From: Saprospiraceae bacterium
Lineage (GTDB): Bacteria; Bacteroidota; Bacteroidia; Chitinophagales; Saprospiraceae
DNA length: 64,000 nucleotides
Direction: 5' to 3'
Assembly (NCBI GenBank): GCA_021739645.1
Contig: JAIPBL010000012.1
Span: forward strand, 1-64,000
Shown here: in pieces, positions 44,181-53,203 of the stretch
How the letters are laid out: the number at the start of each line of letters is the position of its first letter
How positions within the stretch are numbered: the first letter of the stretch is position 1
Notes under the pieces: model-generated
Database searches by the model: none
Seen by the model: only the letters and a program-made list of their open reading frames with translations
Told to the model about the DNA's origin: nothing
Program-made: the position numbers and the translations under genes

Positions 44181-45830
44181 ATGACAAACAAAGAAATAGC
44201 CAAGCAATTCCAGTACCTCGGCGAAATCATGGAACTCCACGAGGAAAATCCGTTTAAAATAAAATCCTATCTGAACGCCTACCTCACCATCCGTAAGTTG
44301 CCAGAACCAATCACTGAAATGGCACCTGGCGACCTGGAAAAAATCAAGGGAATAGGCAGCTCAACCAGCGCCAGCATTCAAGAACTGCTGCAAACTGGTG
44401 CCATGCAGGCTTTGAAAAAATACGAAGAAAAAACACCTCCCGGGGTTCGGGAGATGCTGCACATCCCAGGCTTCGGCCCAAAAAAAATCAGGGACATTTG
44501 GAAGGTGCTTGGCGTGGAAACTATCGGAGAACTGCGATACGCCTGCAATGAAAACCGGCTCGTCGAGCTTAAAGGCTTTGGTGAAAAAACACAGGAAGAC
44601 CTTCGACAAAAACTAGAATATTATCAAAAATCAAAAGGTAAATCCCTTTTCGCCGACCTTGATGTTAAGGCCAATGACTTGCTGGAGCAAATTTCAAAAG
44701 CATTGCCGGAGGCACAGGTCAGCCTCGTTGGTGGAATGCGCCGCCGCAGCAATGTGGTAGAGCGGATGGAATTTTTGGTAGCTAGTGAAACTGGTGTTGA
44801 ACCGATTTTTGAACAAGGTTTTCTGACAAAAATGGGCGAACAAGCTGACATTTTCACAGCAAAAACTACCGACGAGCTACCCGTCACAGTTTATGCTTGC
44901 GCTCCACAGGAATTTGGGAGCAAACTGTTCCGATATTCGGCTGGTGAGGGATTTTTGTCAGCTTTTCTGGAAAAAAACAAGGAAGTGGACTTCAAGGGCT
45001 TGGCGACAGAAGAAGCTGTCTTCGAAAAAGCAGGGATGCCATACCTCTTGCCTGAACTTCGGGAGGAAGCTTGGACGCTCGGAAAGTCATTCGGCAAGCT
45101 CCTAGAACCTGAGGACATCCGAGGTGTTGTGCACGCCCACAGCACCTGGTCGGACGGCCTGTTCAGCATCCGCCAAATGGCCGAACATGCCCGCAGCCTC
45201 GGGTACAGCTACCTCGGAATTACCGACCACTCGAAGGCAGCATTTTATGCCAACGGCTTAAAAGAGGACCAAGTGCTGGCGCAATGGCAGGAAGTGGACG
45301 AACTGAACCGGGAACTCGCCCCGTTCCGAATTTTCAAGGGAATCGAAAGCGATATACTCCATGATGGTTCACTAGATTACTCTGATGAAATGCTTGCTGG
45401 CTTCGATTTCATCATTGCTTCTATTCATTCCAACTTGCGAATGGAGGAAGAAAAAGCCACTCAACGTTTGTTGGGGGCCATCGAAAACAGGCACACGACC
45501 ATCCTTGGCCACCCTACTGGCCGACTACTGCTCTCCCGACCCGGCTACCCCATTGACCATCAAAAAATTATTGACGCCTGTGCTGCCAACGGAGTGGCCA
45601 TAGAACTGAATGCAAATCCCTACCGGCTCGATTTGGACTGGACGTGGATTCCCTATGCTTTGAATAAAAACGTGAAGATTTCCGTCAACCCCGATGCCCA
45701 CAGTACGGGTGGGATGAAGGACATAAAATACGGTGTCTATTCTGCCAGAAAAGGCGGACTCACTGCCGAACAATGCCTCACATGCCTTGAAGTAGCTGGT
45801 TTTGAAGGGTTTATTTCAATGAAAAAATAA
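44181..45830 (+). CDS. polX: PolX-family protein with intact PHP exonuclease and degenerate polymerase site
   Basis: 549 aa. N-terminal helix-hairpin-helix 8-kDa-like domain (EENPFKIKSYLNAYLTIR, KIKGIGSSTSASIQELL), fingers HhH (HIPGFGPKKIRDIW), then a polymerase-beta-like palm. The normal GS...DxD motif here reads VGGMRRRSNVVERMEFLVAS (residues 183-202), so the Ser and both Asp are replaced. The third Asp is also not found in the TVYACAPQEFGSKLF strand. The C-terminal PHP domain keeps its metal ligands: HAHSTWSDG (about residue 316), GITDHS, GIESDIL, SIHSN, GHPTGR, NPDAHS. Polymerase activity is therefore doubtful, while 3'-5' exonuclease or AP-endonuclease activity is likely. Start at the ATG at 44181. 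Confidence 0.9.
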   Translation: MTNKEIAKQFQYLGEIMELHEENPFKIKSYLNAYLTIRKLPEPITEMAPGDLEKIKGIGSSTSASIQELLQTGAMQALKKYEEKTPPGVREMLHIPGFGPKKIRDIWKVLGVETIGELRYACNENRLVELKGFGEKTQEDLRQKLEYYQKSKGKSLFADLDVKANDLLEQISKALPEAQVSLVGGMRRRSNVVERMEFLVASETGVEPIFEQGFLTKMGEQADIFTAKTTDELPVTVYACAPQEFGSKLFRYSAGEGFLSAFLEKNKEVDFKGLATEEAVFEKAGMPYLLPELREEAWTLGKSFGKLLEPEDIRGVVHAHSTWSDGLFSIRQMAEHARSLGYSYLGITDHSKAAFYANGLKEDQVLAQWQEVDELNRELAPFRIFKGIESDILHDGSLDYSDEMLAGFDFIIASIHSNLRMEEEKATQRLLGAIENRHTTILGHPTGRLLLSRPGYPIDHQKIIDACAANGVAIELNANPYRLDLDWTWIPYALNKNVKISVNPDAHSTGGMKDIKYGVYSARKGGLTAEQCLTCLEVAGFEGFISMKK

Positions 45831-46180
45831 AAAAATGAAGGTTTTTAAGGTTTTTGCACAGAATTTATTTTGGATCGCAGATGAAATATTCAACAAGTCC
45901 AATACTTTTGCAAAAAATATTTTGACTTCGACCGAACAAATGGGAACACCTTTCAGTTAGTCGTTCAGTTTCTTTGAAATATTCAATAGGTGGATTCCCC
46001 AAATCAGTAAATGGAACTAAAAATATCAATAGCAGATTCATCTATTTTTGTTTGTCCAAAATCCTGACCAAAATACTCCACCAAATTAGCTTTCTAGAAA
46101 AAAGACAACCTACCTAATTGGCAGGTTTAAGAATAATTAATCATCATTTTCAATTTTTCAATTTTTCAATTCTTCTAAAC
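45831..46180. other. intergenic stretch with candidate promoter
   Basis: About 350 AT-rich bases. TACTTTTG at 45903-45910 matches the -7 consensus. Just before the lipoprotein start, an 8-base pattern (TTTTTCAA) repeats about three times at 46147-46170. No coding frame recognised. Confidence 0.35.
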
Positions 46181-46387
46181 ATGAAAAAAGTATTCAGCCT
46201 CTTAGCAGTTGCACTGCTTTTCGTTTCCGTTCTATTCACTGCTTGCCGTGACAACGCCGGTTCTGGCGAAGCCCAAGAAGCTCCAGCCACTGAAGCTCCA
46301 GCACCAGAAGCAGCTCCAGCACCAGAAGCAGCTCCATCACAAGCAGTTCCTGCTGACTCAACTGACGCTGCTCAGCAAGCACAGTAA
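46181..46387 (+). CDS. small Ala/Pro/Glu-rich lipoprotein
   Basis: 68 aa. Signal peptide with lipobox LFTAC (Cys at residue 22), followed by a low-complexity tail of repeated APA/PEAA units that should be extended and unstructured. The ATG at 46181 (MKKVFSLLAV) is the obvious start. It is followed by a strong terminator, so it is a separate transcription unit. Function unknown; small lipoproteins of this form are common in Bacteroidota. Confidence 0.7.
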   Translation: MKKVFSLLAVALLFVSVLFTACRDNAGSGEAQEAPATEAPAPEAAPAPEAAPSQAVPADSTDAAQQAQ

Positions 46388-46408
46388 TCCGATTTTTCGG
46401 AGGGAATC

Positions 46409-46446
46409 AAAAGGGTGTGGCTTTCGCCATGCCCTTTTGTTTTTTC
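46409..46446 (+). terminator. intrinsic terminator
   Basis: Stem AAAAGGG-T-GTGGC/GCCAT-G-CCCTTTT with a TTTC loop and a following TTTTTT tract, 22 bases after the lipoprotein stop codon. Confidence 0.85.
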
Positions 46447-46507
46447 ACAAATAACAAACCCATTTTCTCTACTTTTGCCCCTCATTTTAAAAAACTTGAT
46501 TGCCCGA

Positions 46508-47158
46508 ATGGACACCATTATTGACTTCATACTGCACACAGACCATTACCTAAACGATATCGTAGCGCAGTACGGCCTATTGATTTACGTCGTACTTTTT
46601 TTGGTGATTTTTGCGGAAACAGGCTTTGTTGTAACTCCTTTCCTGCCTGGTGATGGGTTTCTTTTTACGGTCGGCGTCATCGCAGGAAGCACAGCTGGGG
46701 GTCTGAACCTGTGGGTCTCCATGCTTATCATGATGGTAGCTGCCATCTTGGGCAACACCGTCAATTTCCATATCGGAAGGTATTTCAGTACAAAGCTGCT
46801 GGATGGCAAGGAGCGAAATTGGCTTAATCCTAAATATTTGAAAGATGCCCATGATTTCTTCGAAAAACATGGACAGAAGGCGGTTATCCTAAGTCGATTT
46901 TTTCCAATTTTCCGAACGTTCGTGCCGTTTGTGGCAGGCCTTTCCAAAATGGACCGAACCAAGTTCATGAGCTATACCATCATTGGCGGGGTGTCCTGGG
47001 TCATTCTGCTTACCCTTGCAGGGTACTTTCTAGGCAGCATTCCGTTCGTTAAAAACAATATCTCCTTCATTGTACTGGGCATAATCGGTGTCTCACTGAT
47101 TCCATTATTCATCACTGCCATCAAGAAGTATTTGGAGAACAAAAAAGCGAAAGCCTAA
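46508..47158 (+). CDS. DedA family membrane protein
   Basis: 216 aa with about five hydrophobic segments. Signatures: FAETGFVVTPFLPGDGFLF in the first half and FFEKHGQKAVILSRFFPIFR followed by VAGLSKMDRTKFMSYTIIG, with the conserved Arg in SRFFP and in the GR of NFHIGRYF. DedA/VTT proteins are lipid scramblases or flippases, with roles in undecaprenyl phosphate recycling in some bacteria. The start at 46508 (MDTIIDF) is chosen; the upstream frame covers the terminator and promoter. A -7 box TACTTTTG is at 46470-46477. The stop codon lies in the flanking repeat of a foldback element. Confidence 0.9.
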   Translation: MDTIIDFILHTDHYLNDIVAQYGLLIYVVLFLVIFAETGFVVTPFLPGDGFLFTVGVIAGSTAGGLNLWVSMLIMMVAAILGNTVNFHIGRYFSTKLLDGKERNWLNPKYLKDAHDFFEKHGQKAVILSRFFPIFRTFVPFVAGLSKMDRTKFMSYTIIGGVSWVILLTLAGYFLGSIPFVKNNISFIVLGIIGVSLIPLFITAIKKYLENKKAKA

Positions 47159-47405
47159 ATGAAAATAGCAGGGCTTTCCTATAAAAAAACGTGCAAGTCT
47201 TTTGACGCCCCATCGGGGCGAAATGTCGGTAGTTATTACCCAGAACCTTTGCCTTCAGTGCCGTAGGTACGGCATACTGGCTACAACATTCCGTACCTAA
47301 GGCACGGAAACCCGTTCGCAATGGATTTGCTACCGACATCTCGCCCCGATGGGGCGCTTAACTTGCACCAGACAGTTTTTATAGGAAAGCCCTAAATGAA
47401 AATAG
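47156..47405. mobile_element. MITE-like foldback element with flanking direct repeats
   Basis: Terminal inverted repeats GGGCTTTCCTATAAAAA (47171-47187) and its exact complement (47376-47392) bound a non-coding core of about 220 bases. The whole is flanked by perfect 13-bp direct repeats TAAATGAAAATAG (47156-47168 and 47393-47405) that look like a target-site duplication. Second-level arms at 47206-47232 and 47330-47356 pair at 26 of 27 positions and each holds its own small GCCCCATCGGGGC-type hairpin. No transposase is inside, so it is read as a non-autonomous element. Confidence 0.75.
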
Positions 47406-47502
47406 GAAGGCATTTGGTATTGTATTGAGAATCAACTACTTGCACTGTTCATTCTCAAACAGAAATTCACGGACACCCTTTCAAAACCAAGATTTTGCTC
47501 AC

Positions 47503-48462
47503 TCAAATTTGGGTTAAATTCAAAATCTTCTCTGCCAGCACCCTTGCATGTTTTTCCTTGCTTTCGAACGACCATCCAGCGATATGCGGGGATAAAACCA
47601 CGTTGCCCGCATGGGTGAGATAGTCAAAGTCGGGCGGGAGTTGCTCTAACCGGAACTTGTCAAAAGACGTCTCTTCATACTCCAAAACATCGAGCGCAGC
47701 GCCGCGCACTTTTCCGGATTTTAGGGTTTCGACGAGGTCGGCGGTGTTCAGAATTAGGCCACGGGCGGTGTTTACGATGTAAATGTTTTTTCTAAAACTG
47801 TTTAAAAAAGCACCGTTGATAAAATGGTGATTATCAGCATCGTACGGGATATGGGCACTCAACACATCCGCTTCTTGAAACAGTGCCTCAAGGCTCGACT
47901 CTTCCGCAGAATCGTCTCCGTAACCCGTCTTGAATTTGTCGTAGGCCAACACCCGCACCCCGAAACCTTGGAGCCGTTGCGAAAAGGCACTGCCCATGTT
48001 CCCGTAGCCAAGTATCCCCACTGTTTTGCCCTTTAATTCAACAGCCCGGTTGGCCTCTCGAACCCATTGCCCACTGCGTACTTGACGGTCGGCACGGCTC
48101 AGGTTGTTCATCAAACAAAGAAGCAGGCCGAGCGCATGTTCGGCCACTGTGTCCCGGCTACCTTCAGGGGAAATCAAGACTTTGATGCCACTTGACTCAG
48201 CAAAATCAACATCAATATGCTCCACACCGACGCCCTCTCTGGCCAAAAATTGGAGGCTACTGGCTTTTTCAAGAAATGATTTATCAATGGAAAAGCGACT
48301 TCGCATAACGATACCATGAAATTGCCCAACGAACGCCTCGACCTCCGATTTTGAACTGGTCGTGTCCGTGTGACAATCGAACCCGTGCTCCGTCAAGTAC
48401 GTTTCTAGGAACGGGTGGGCTTTGTCCAAAAAAAGGACTTTTGGCTTGCGATTGTTGTTCAT
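47503..48462 (-). CDS. D-2-hydroxyacid dehydrogenase (phosphoglycerate dehydrogenase-like)
   Basis: 319 aa. NAD-binding Rossmann loop VGILGYGNMGSAFSQRLQ near residue 150, and the catalytic Arg-Glu-His set in VNTARGLI, LDVLEYEE and LSPHIAGWS. There is no ACT domain, so it is not a full SerA of the E. coli type. Substrate is unassigned: 3-phosphoglycerate, glyoxylate or another 2-oxoacid. The start at 48462 (MNNNRKPKVLFLDK) is preferred; the upstream extension of the frame overlaps the divergent gene and has no family similarity. Confidence 0.88.
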   Translation of the reverse strand: MNNNRKPKVLFLDKAHPFLETYLTEHGFDCHTDTTSSKSEVEAFVGQFHGIVMRSRFSIDKSFLEKASSLQFLAREGVGVEHIDVDFAESSGIKVLISPEGSRDTVAEHALGLLLCLMNNLSRADRQVRSGQWVREANRAVELKGKTVGILGYGNMGSAFSQRLQGFGVRVLAYDKFKTGYGDDSAEESSLEALFQEADVLSAHIPYDADNHHFINGAFLNSFRKNIYIVNTARGLILNTADLVETLKSGKVRGAALDVLEYEETSFDKFRLEQLPPDFDYLTHAGNVVLSPHIAGWSFESKEKHARVLAEKILNLTQI

Positions 48463-48623
48463 TTCTTTCCAGTTAATTTTTTGACCGTAGTTTTGCGGCA
48501 AGATTTTCTCTGCGCAATATGCAAGAACCTTTGGAAACGGCTCGTTTGAGGCATGAAAAATTGTCAAGCTTTTTTTAACCGCATTCCTATTCATTTCACC
48601 ACAAAAAGCACAACAAATTGAAA

Positions 48624-49157
48624 ATGAACAAATTAACACTGATATTCTTTGTTCTGTTTTGCTTCGCAAATGCCTTGCAAAGCCAAAACGACACCATTCC
48701 CGGACGCTCCGAGACCGAAAAATACAATTGGCGGCTACGGCAGTCCGTGCTTTATGGCACTTATATCCCGAAGGACGTGAACGAGGTGATGCTGGAATTG
48801 AACAAAAAAATTGACGCCAAATCAAAGGCGAAGCTTGCAGCTGTGAGTGAGGATGAAGCAGCCACCAAACTTTTTTTTAGCCTTGGCCGCTGGATGACCC
48901 ACAACTGGAGTCTTTTTGAAGGTTCCCGGCTCAGTAAATACATGCAGGACCTAGGCATCCACCACCCCGATGACATGGTGCGGTTTTTCATCATCGTTTA
49001 TCATCGTAGCTTGACCAAGCAACCAATGGAAGTTAAGGAGTTGGTAGTGAAGTTTAATGACAAAGAAGAAGCTGAAAAACAGGAAAGGCTGAAAAATGGC
49101 ACCATTCTGCACGAAGAAAAAAAGAAATTAGATAAGCCAAACGATAGCAAAAACTGA
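48624..49157 (+). CDS. DUF6794-type secreted protein
   Basis: 177 aa. Signal peptide (about residues 1-20, ending QSQ), then a domain with YIPKDVNEVMLELNKKIDAK, FFSLGRWMTHNWSLFEGSRL and LGIHHPDDMVRFFIIVYHR, the layout of the DUF6794 family, which has no known function. The C-terminal 35 residues are a charged coil. The ATG at 48624 is chosen over a TTG two codons upstream. Divergent from the dehydrogenase gene. Confidence 0.75.
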   Translation: MNKLTLIFFVLFCFANALQSQNDTIPGRSETEKYNWRLRQSVLYGTYIPKDVNEVMLELNKKIDAKSKAKLAAVSEDEAATKLFFSLGRWMTHNWSLFEGSRLSKYMQDLGIHHPDDMVRFFIIVYHRSLTKQPMEVKELVVKFNDKEEAEKQERLKNGTILHEEKKKLDKPNDSKN

Positions 49158-49242
49158 GCATTACGGCTCGTCCAGCCTATCCAAATCGCATTATATTAAT
49201 GTGCAATTGCCAAGTTCGACGCACTTGGTTTTTCAAAATTTA

Positions 49243-49250
49243 TACTTTTG
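49243..49250 (+). promoter_or_regulatory. candidate -7 box for topA
   Basis: TACTTTTG in TTTATACTTTTGCG, about 110 bases before topA, matches TAnnTTTG. The nearest TTG lies only 15 bases upstream, closer than the usual -33 spacing, so the pair is not canonical. Confidence 0.4.
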
Positions 49251-49359
49251 CGCCGTCAAAGGTGGCACCCTGCTGAATTCTAATGTCCGCAATCATTGGT
49301 TTTTGAAAGGTCTGACCATCGAATTTTTACCATTCTCATCCAATTTTAACGAGTAACCT

Positions 49360-51879
49360 ATGGCCAAGAATCTCCTCATCGTAGAGTCGCCAGCCAAAGC
49401 AAAAACCATCGAAAAAATCCTTGGCAGCGACTTCACCGTGAAGTCCAGCTACGGTCATGTCCGTGACCTGCCCAAAGAGGATATTTCCGTTGATGTCGAA
49501 CACGATTTCAAACCAAACTACGTCGTCACTGCGGACAAGCAGAAGGTGGTAAAGGAACTGAAAGACGCCGTTAAGAAGGTGGACGAAGTTTGGCTCGCAA
49601 CGGACGAAGACCGTGAGGGGGAAGCCATTTCCTGGCACCTCTGCCAAGTGCTTGGCCTCGACGAGCACAGCACCAAGCGCATCGTTTTTCATGAAATCAC
49701 CAAGTCGGCCATCCAACTGGCCATCACACAGCCCCGCAAACTGGACCTGAACCTCGTGGACGCCCAGCAGGCTCGCCGCATTGTGGACCGGCTGGTGGGC
49801 TACGAACTATCCGGGCTGCTTTGGAAAAAAGTGAAGGGCAAACTTTCCGCAGGCCGGGTACAATCGGTGACCGTCCGCTTGGTAGTGGAACGGGAGCGGG
49901 AAATCCAAGCCTTTGAAACGACCCCATTTTTTAGAATAACCGCCGAGTTCAACGTGAAAAGCGCCGATGGCAAAGTGTCGGTGCTCAAGGCGGAGTCCCC
50001 AGAGCGTTACGATACGCAGGACAACGCTGCCAGCTTTTTGAAAAAATGCGTTGGCGCAGCCTTCAACATCAACAATATCGAGGTAAAACCAGCCAAGCGC
50101 AAACCCGCTGCACCATTTACAACCTCCACATTGCAACAGGAGGCTAGCCGTAAACTCGGCTTCTCTGTGAGCCGAACGATGTTGGTGGCGCAGCGACTTT
50201 ACGAGGCCGGTTTTATCACCTACATGCGTACCGACTCGACCAACCTGAGCGAAATGGCCATCGCATCCATTGCGCAAGAAATCGAAAACCTATACGGCTC
50301 AAGGTATGTTCACACCCGTCGGTACAAGACCAGCAAAGCCGGGGCCCAAGAGGCGCACGAAGCCATCCGCCCGACCTACATCACCAACCAGCAAATACCG
50401 GGTGACCGTGACCAAACCCGCCTGTATGAGCTTATTTGGAAGCGGACGATTGCCAGTCAAATGTCAGAGGCTGAACTGGAACGAACCATTGTGAAAATCG
50501 GTGTCTCCACAATGCCTGGCTCACCGCTGCAGGCAGAGGGTGAAGTACTGAAGTTCGACGGCTTCCTGAAGGTGTACCTCGAATCTCAGGATGATGACGA
50601 CGAGGAAGATACAAAGGGGATTCTGCCGCCATTGAAGGTTGGCCAGCCACTCGACTTGCTGGACATGACCGCAACGGAGCGTTACACACGCCCGCCAGCC
50701 CGCTACACGGAGGCTGCATTGGTAAGCAAATTGGAGGAGCTTGGCATTGGACGTCCATCTACATACGCCCCAACGATTTCAAAAATCATGGAAGAAAACC
50801 GGGGCTACGTCGTGAAAGAAAACCGAGACGGCGAGGTACGGAAATATGCCATTTTGACCCTGAAGGATGGTCAAATCAAGACTTCTGAGGGAAGTGAAGT
50901 GACTGGCGCCGTAAAAAACCGCCTATTCCCCACGGACATGGGCATGGTGGTGACTGACTACCTCTTCGAGCATTTCAAAGAAATAATGGATTTTGGCTTC
51001 ACGGCTGGCATCGAAAAGGATTTCGACATCATTGCCGAAGGCAATAAAAACTGGGTAAAAACGGTGGGCGATTTCTACCACCCCTTCCACGCCACGGTGC
51101 AGAACGCCCTTGAAACCAGTGCCCGTGCCACGGGTGAGCGCATTCTCGGAAAAGACCCGGAGACTGGCCGAACGGTGTTGGTGCGCATGACCCGGTTCGG
51201 GAAACCTGCCGTACAGATAGGCTCGAAGGAAGAGCTTGCCGAGGACGAAAAAGCCAAATTTGCCAACCTCGGCCCAAACCAAAGCATCGAAACGGTGACG
51301 CTGGAGGACGCACTTAGGCTGTTTACCCTTCCAAAATCTTTGGGTGAATTCCAGGGAAAGGAAGTTAGCATTGGGCTTGGCCGTTTTGGGCCTTATGTGA
51401 AGCATGGCGACGTCTTTGTTTCTATCCCACGGGGTGAAGACCCCCTTGAAATGGAGATAGAACGGGCCAACGAACTTATCAAGGAAAAGCAACTGGCAGA
51501 TGCCCCAATTGGCACCTACAAGGGCATTGACATCACCAAGGGCAAAGGACGATTCGGGCCATTTCTCAAATATGGCGACCTGTACATCAATGTGCCTGCC
51601 AAGCACAAACTGGATACCATCACCGTCGAGGAGTGCCACAAGCTCATTGAGGCCAAGATAAACAAGGAAGCTAACCGATACGTGCAGCGGTGGGAAAAGG
51701 AAGAAATCGCCATCGAAAACGGAAGGTGGGGGCCTTTTATCCGCTTCAAAAAGAACAATGTTTCGTTCCCGAAAACGGAGGGCCAAAAAATGACCTCGGA
51801 GGACGCAGCAAAATTGAGCTTCGAGGACGTTAAAGCAATAATCGAGGCAGCATTGCCCGGTAGTTTCAAGAAAAAATAA
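49360..51879 (+). CDS. topA: DNA topoisomerase I (type IA)
   Basis: 839 aa enzyme that relaxes negative supercoils. Toprim domain at the start (LLIVESPAKAKTIEKILG, TDEDREGEAISWHL with the acidic triad) and catalytic Tyr288 in GFITYMRTDSTNLS. The C-terminal part carries no zinc-ribbon Cys sets but repeated Toprim_C_rpt modules (GLGRFGPYVKHGDVF, GKGRFGPFLKYGDLY, GRWGPFIRFKKNN), as usual in Bacteroidota. Complete. Confidence 0.96.
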   Translation: MAKNLLIVESPAKAKTIEKILGSDFTVKSSYGHVRDLPKEDISVDVEHDFKPNYVVTADKQKVVKELKDAVKKVDEVWLATDEDREGEAISWHLCQVLGLDEHSTKRIVFHEITKSAIQLAITQPRKLDLNLVDAQQARRIVDRLVGYELSGLLWKKVKGKLSAGRVQSVTVRLVVEREREIQAFETTPFFRITAEFNVKSADGKVSVLKAESPERYDTQDNAASFLKKCVGAAFNINNIEVKPAKRKPAAPFTTSTLQQEASRKLGFSVSRTMLVAQRLYEAGFITYMRTDSTNLSEMAIASIAQEIENLYGSRYVHTRRYKTSKAGAQEAHEAIRPTYITNQQIPGDRDQTRLYELIWKRTIASQMSEAELERTIVKIGVSTMPGSPLQAEGEVLKFDGFLKVYLESQDDDDEEDTKGILPPLKVGQPLDLLDMTATERYTRPPARYTEAALVSKLEELGIGRPSTYAPTISKIMEENRGYVVKENRDGEVRKYAILTLKDGQIKTSEGSEVTGAVKNRLFPTDMGMVVTDYLFEHFKEIMDFGFTAGIEKDFDIIAEGNKNWVKTVGDFYHPFHATVQNALETSARATGERILGKDPETGRTVLVRMTRFGKPAVQIGSKEELAEDEKAKFANLGPNQSIETVTLEDALRLFTLPKSLGEFQGKEVSIGLGRFGPYVKHGDVFVSIPRGEDPLEMEIERANELIKEKQLADAPIGTYKGIDITKGKGRFGPFLKYGDLYINVPAKHKLDTITVEECHKLIEAKINKEANRYVQRWEKEEIAIENGRWGPFIRFKKNNVSFPKTEGQKMTSEDAAKLSFEDVKAIIEAALPGSFKKK

Positions 51880-51945
51880 TATGCTCCCAAGCGTTGGTTT
51901 GCGGGGCATTGCCAAACGGAATTTCGATTTACAAAAACGCAATTC

Positions 51946-52659
51946 ATGAAACCTATCGCCCTTCTCGTTTGCCTTTTGTTTTCAAGCTTCGCAATGGCCC
52001 AAGAAGCTGGCAAGGACATCGTTTACCTCAAAAGTGGAATGGTGCTTCGGGGTAAAATTATGGAGCGGATGGACGACGGGGCAATCAAGATGGTGACCAA
52101 TGAAGGCCGTGAAACTATCGTTTCCTTTCGGGAAATCAAAAATATCACCATTGAAGGAGTAGGAACCAATCCTACGGACTACGGCAGCGACAGCGCCATC
52201 GGCCTGCTGCTGCGTGGCGAAGGGGGCATCGGGGTTTCCTATCGCATTAAATTTCAAAAAGACACTTGGGCCGACCTTAATGTGCAGCCGGACTTGAGGG
52301 TGCTCATCAACAAGTACACTGATAAAATCGTATTGTCCCCGGGCATCAACTTAGGTGCCGAAATGGATTTTTTCATCAAACGCTTTTACAAGGAAAGAAA
52401 GCAAAGGGTCAGGGCGAATGGCATCTTTTTCCGCGGGGTGACGGCCCTCAACAAATACCCTGTTACCACGGTGTCCTTTGGTTGGTGCTCCGAATATTTC
52501 AGGTTGAACAATTTCAAGCGGAGTTTTATGCTCAACCTTGGCCCTGGAATGCAGATAAACCATTGGTTCGACGACTCCAAAAATTCCGCCTACACTGAAA
52601 ATATCTATAAATACATGCCCACGGTGATGTTCAAAGTCCAATGGCATTTTTTCCAATAA
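51946..52659 (+). CDS. secreted protein of unknown function, possible outer-membrane barrel
   Basis: 237 aa. Signal peptide (residues 1-18, ending FAMA), then a small SH3-like beta unit (IVYLKSGMVLRGKIMER, IVSFREIKNITI) and a longer beta-rich region with alternating aromatic residues ending in HFF-Q. This arrangement, a short DUF-type beta unit followed by an 8-10-strand region, is frequent in Bacteroidota outer-membrane proteins of unknown role. No catalytic motif. It lies 66 bases after topA. Confidence 0.65.
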   Translation: MKPIALLVCLLFSSFAMAQEAGKDIVYLKSGMVLRGKIMERMDDGAIKMVTNEGRETIVSFREIKNITIEGVGTNPTDYGSDSAIGLLLRGEGGIGVSYRIKFQKDTWADLNVQPDLRVLINKYTDKIVLSPGINLGAEMDFFIKRFYKERKQRVRANGIFFRGVTALNKYPVTTVSFGWCSEYFRLNNFKRSFMLNLGPGMQINHWFDDSKNSAYTENIYKYMPTVMFKVQWHFFQ

Positions 52660-52730
52660 AATTGAATCCCACAAAACAAATCAAGGATTCAGTTCTTTTG
52701 TTAACAGGTTTTATCGTTCGCACAGACTGA

Positions 52731-53087
52731 TTGAAAAACAACCAGACATATCGCCAAACGACTGCACTCCTGCTGGCTTTTCTAGTCCTTCAGGTCGTGA
52801 TGTTGAAGGAGTTCCACGGCTTTTTCGATAGCCATCACCATGTGCAGGTAGCACACTGTGACGATACCAAGCAGGGCGAATCCCACCTACACAACGAAGA
52901 ATACGCCCCAAACGACTGCGCCATTTGCTTTTTCAACTTGGCGCCAGCCACGCTGGATTTTCAGGAATTTTCGGCACAAACGCCCGTTTGCCTGCCGCTC
53001 CGCAAACCCTTCTTTTATCAAGAAACCCTCAGCAACAGGGTAAATTGGCACTTCCAACTCCGTGGCCCGCCTGCCATGGCCGCTTGA
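52731..53087 (+). CDS. small His/Cys-rich envelope protein next to a TonB receptor
   Basis: 118 aa from a TTG start. N-terminal hydrophobic segment (residues 11-25), then a His-rich patch DSHHHVQVAHCDDTK, HLHNEE and a CxxC (NDCAICFF), all potential metal ligands. Short proteins of this design often precede TonB-dependent receptors for zinc or copper. The receptor gene starts 116 bases downstream. Metal binding is inferred from composition; there is no named family. Confidence 0.62.
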   Translation: MKNNQTYRQTTALLLAFLVLQVVMLKEFHGFFDSHHHVQVAHCDDTKQGESHLHNEEYAPNDCAICFFNLAPATLDFQEFSAQTPVCLPLRKPFFYQETLSNRVNWHFQLRGPPAMAA

Positions 53088-53203
53088 TTTTTTCTTTTTC
53101 TATCTTCCAAAACCAGGAACGCTTAAGCCGTGTTCGTCGATGGCCATGACCGCTTTTCATGGCTATCGAATTGCGGACGGGCGTCCACAATCAAGCTCAG
53201 GCC

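Noticed and set aside
50923-51942. 339-codon minus-strand frame opposite topA
   Set aside because: The sense strand encodes intact topoisomerase motifs throughout, so this is an antisense artefact.
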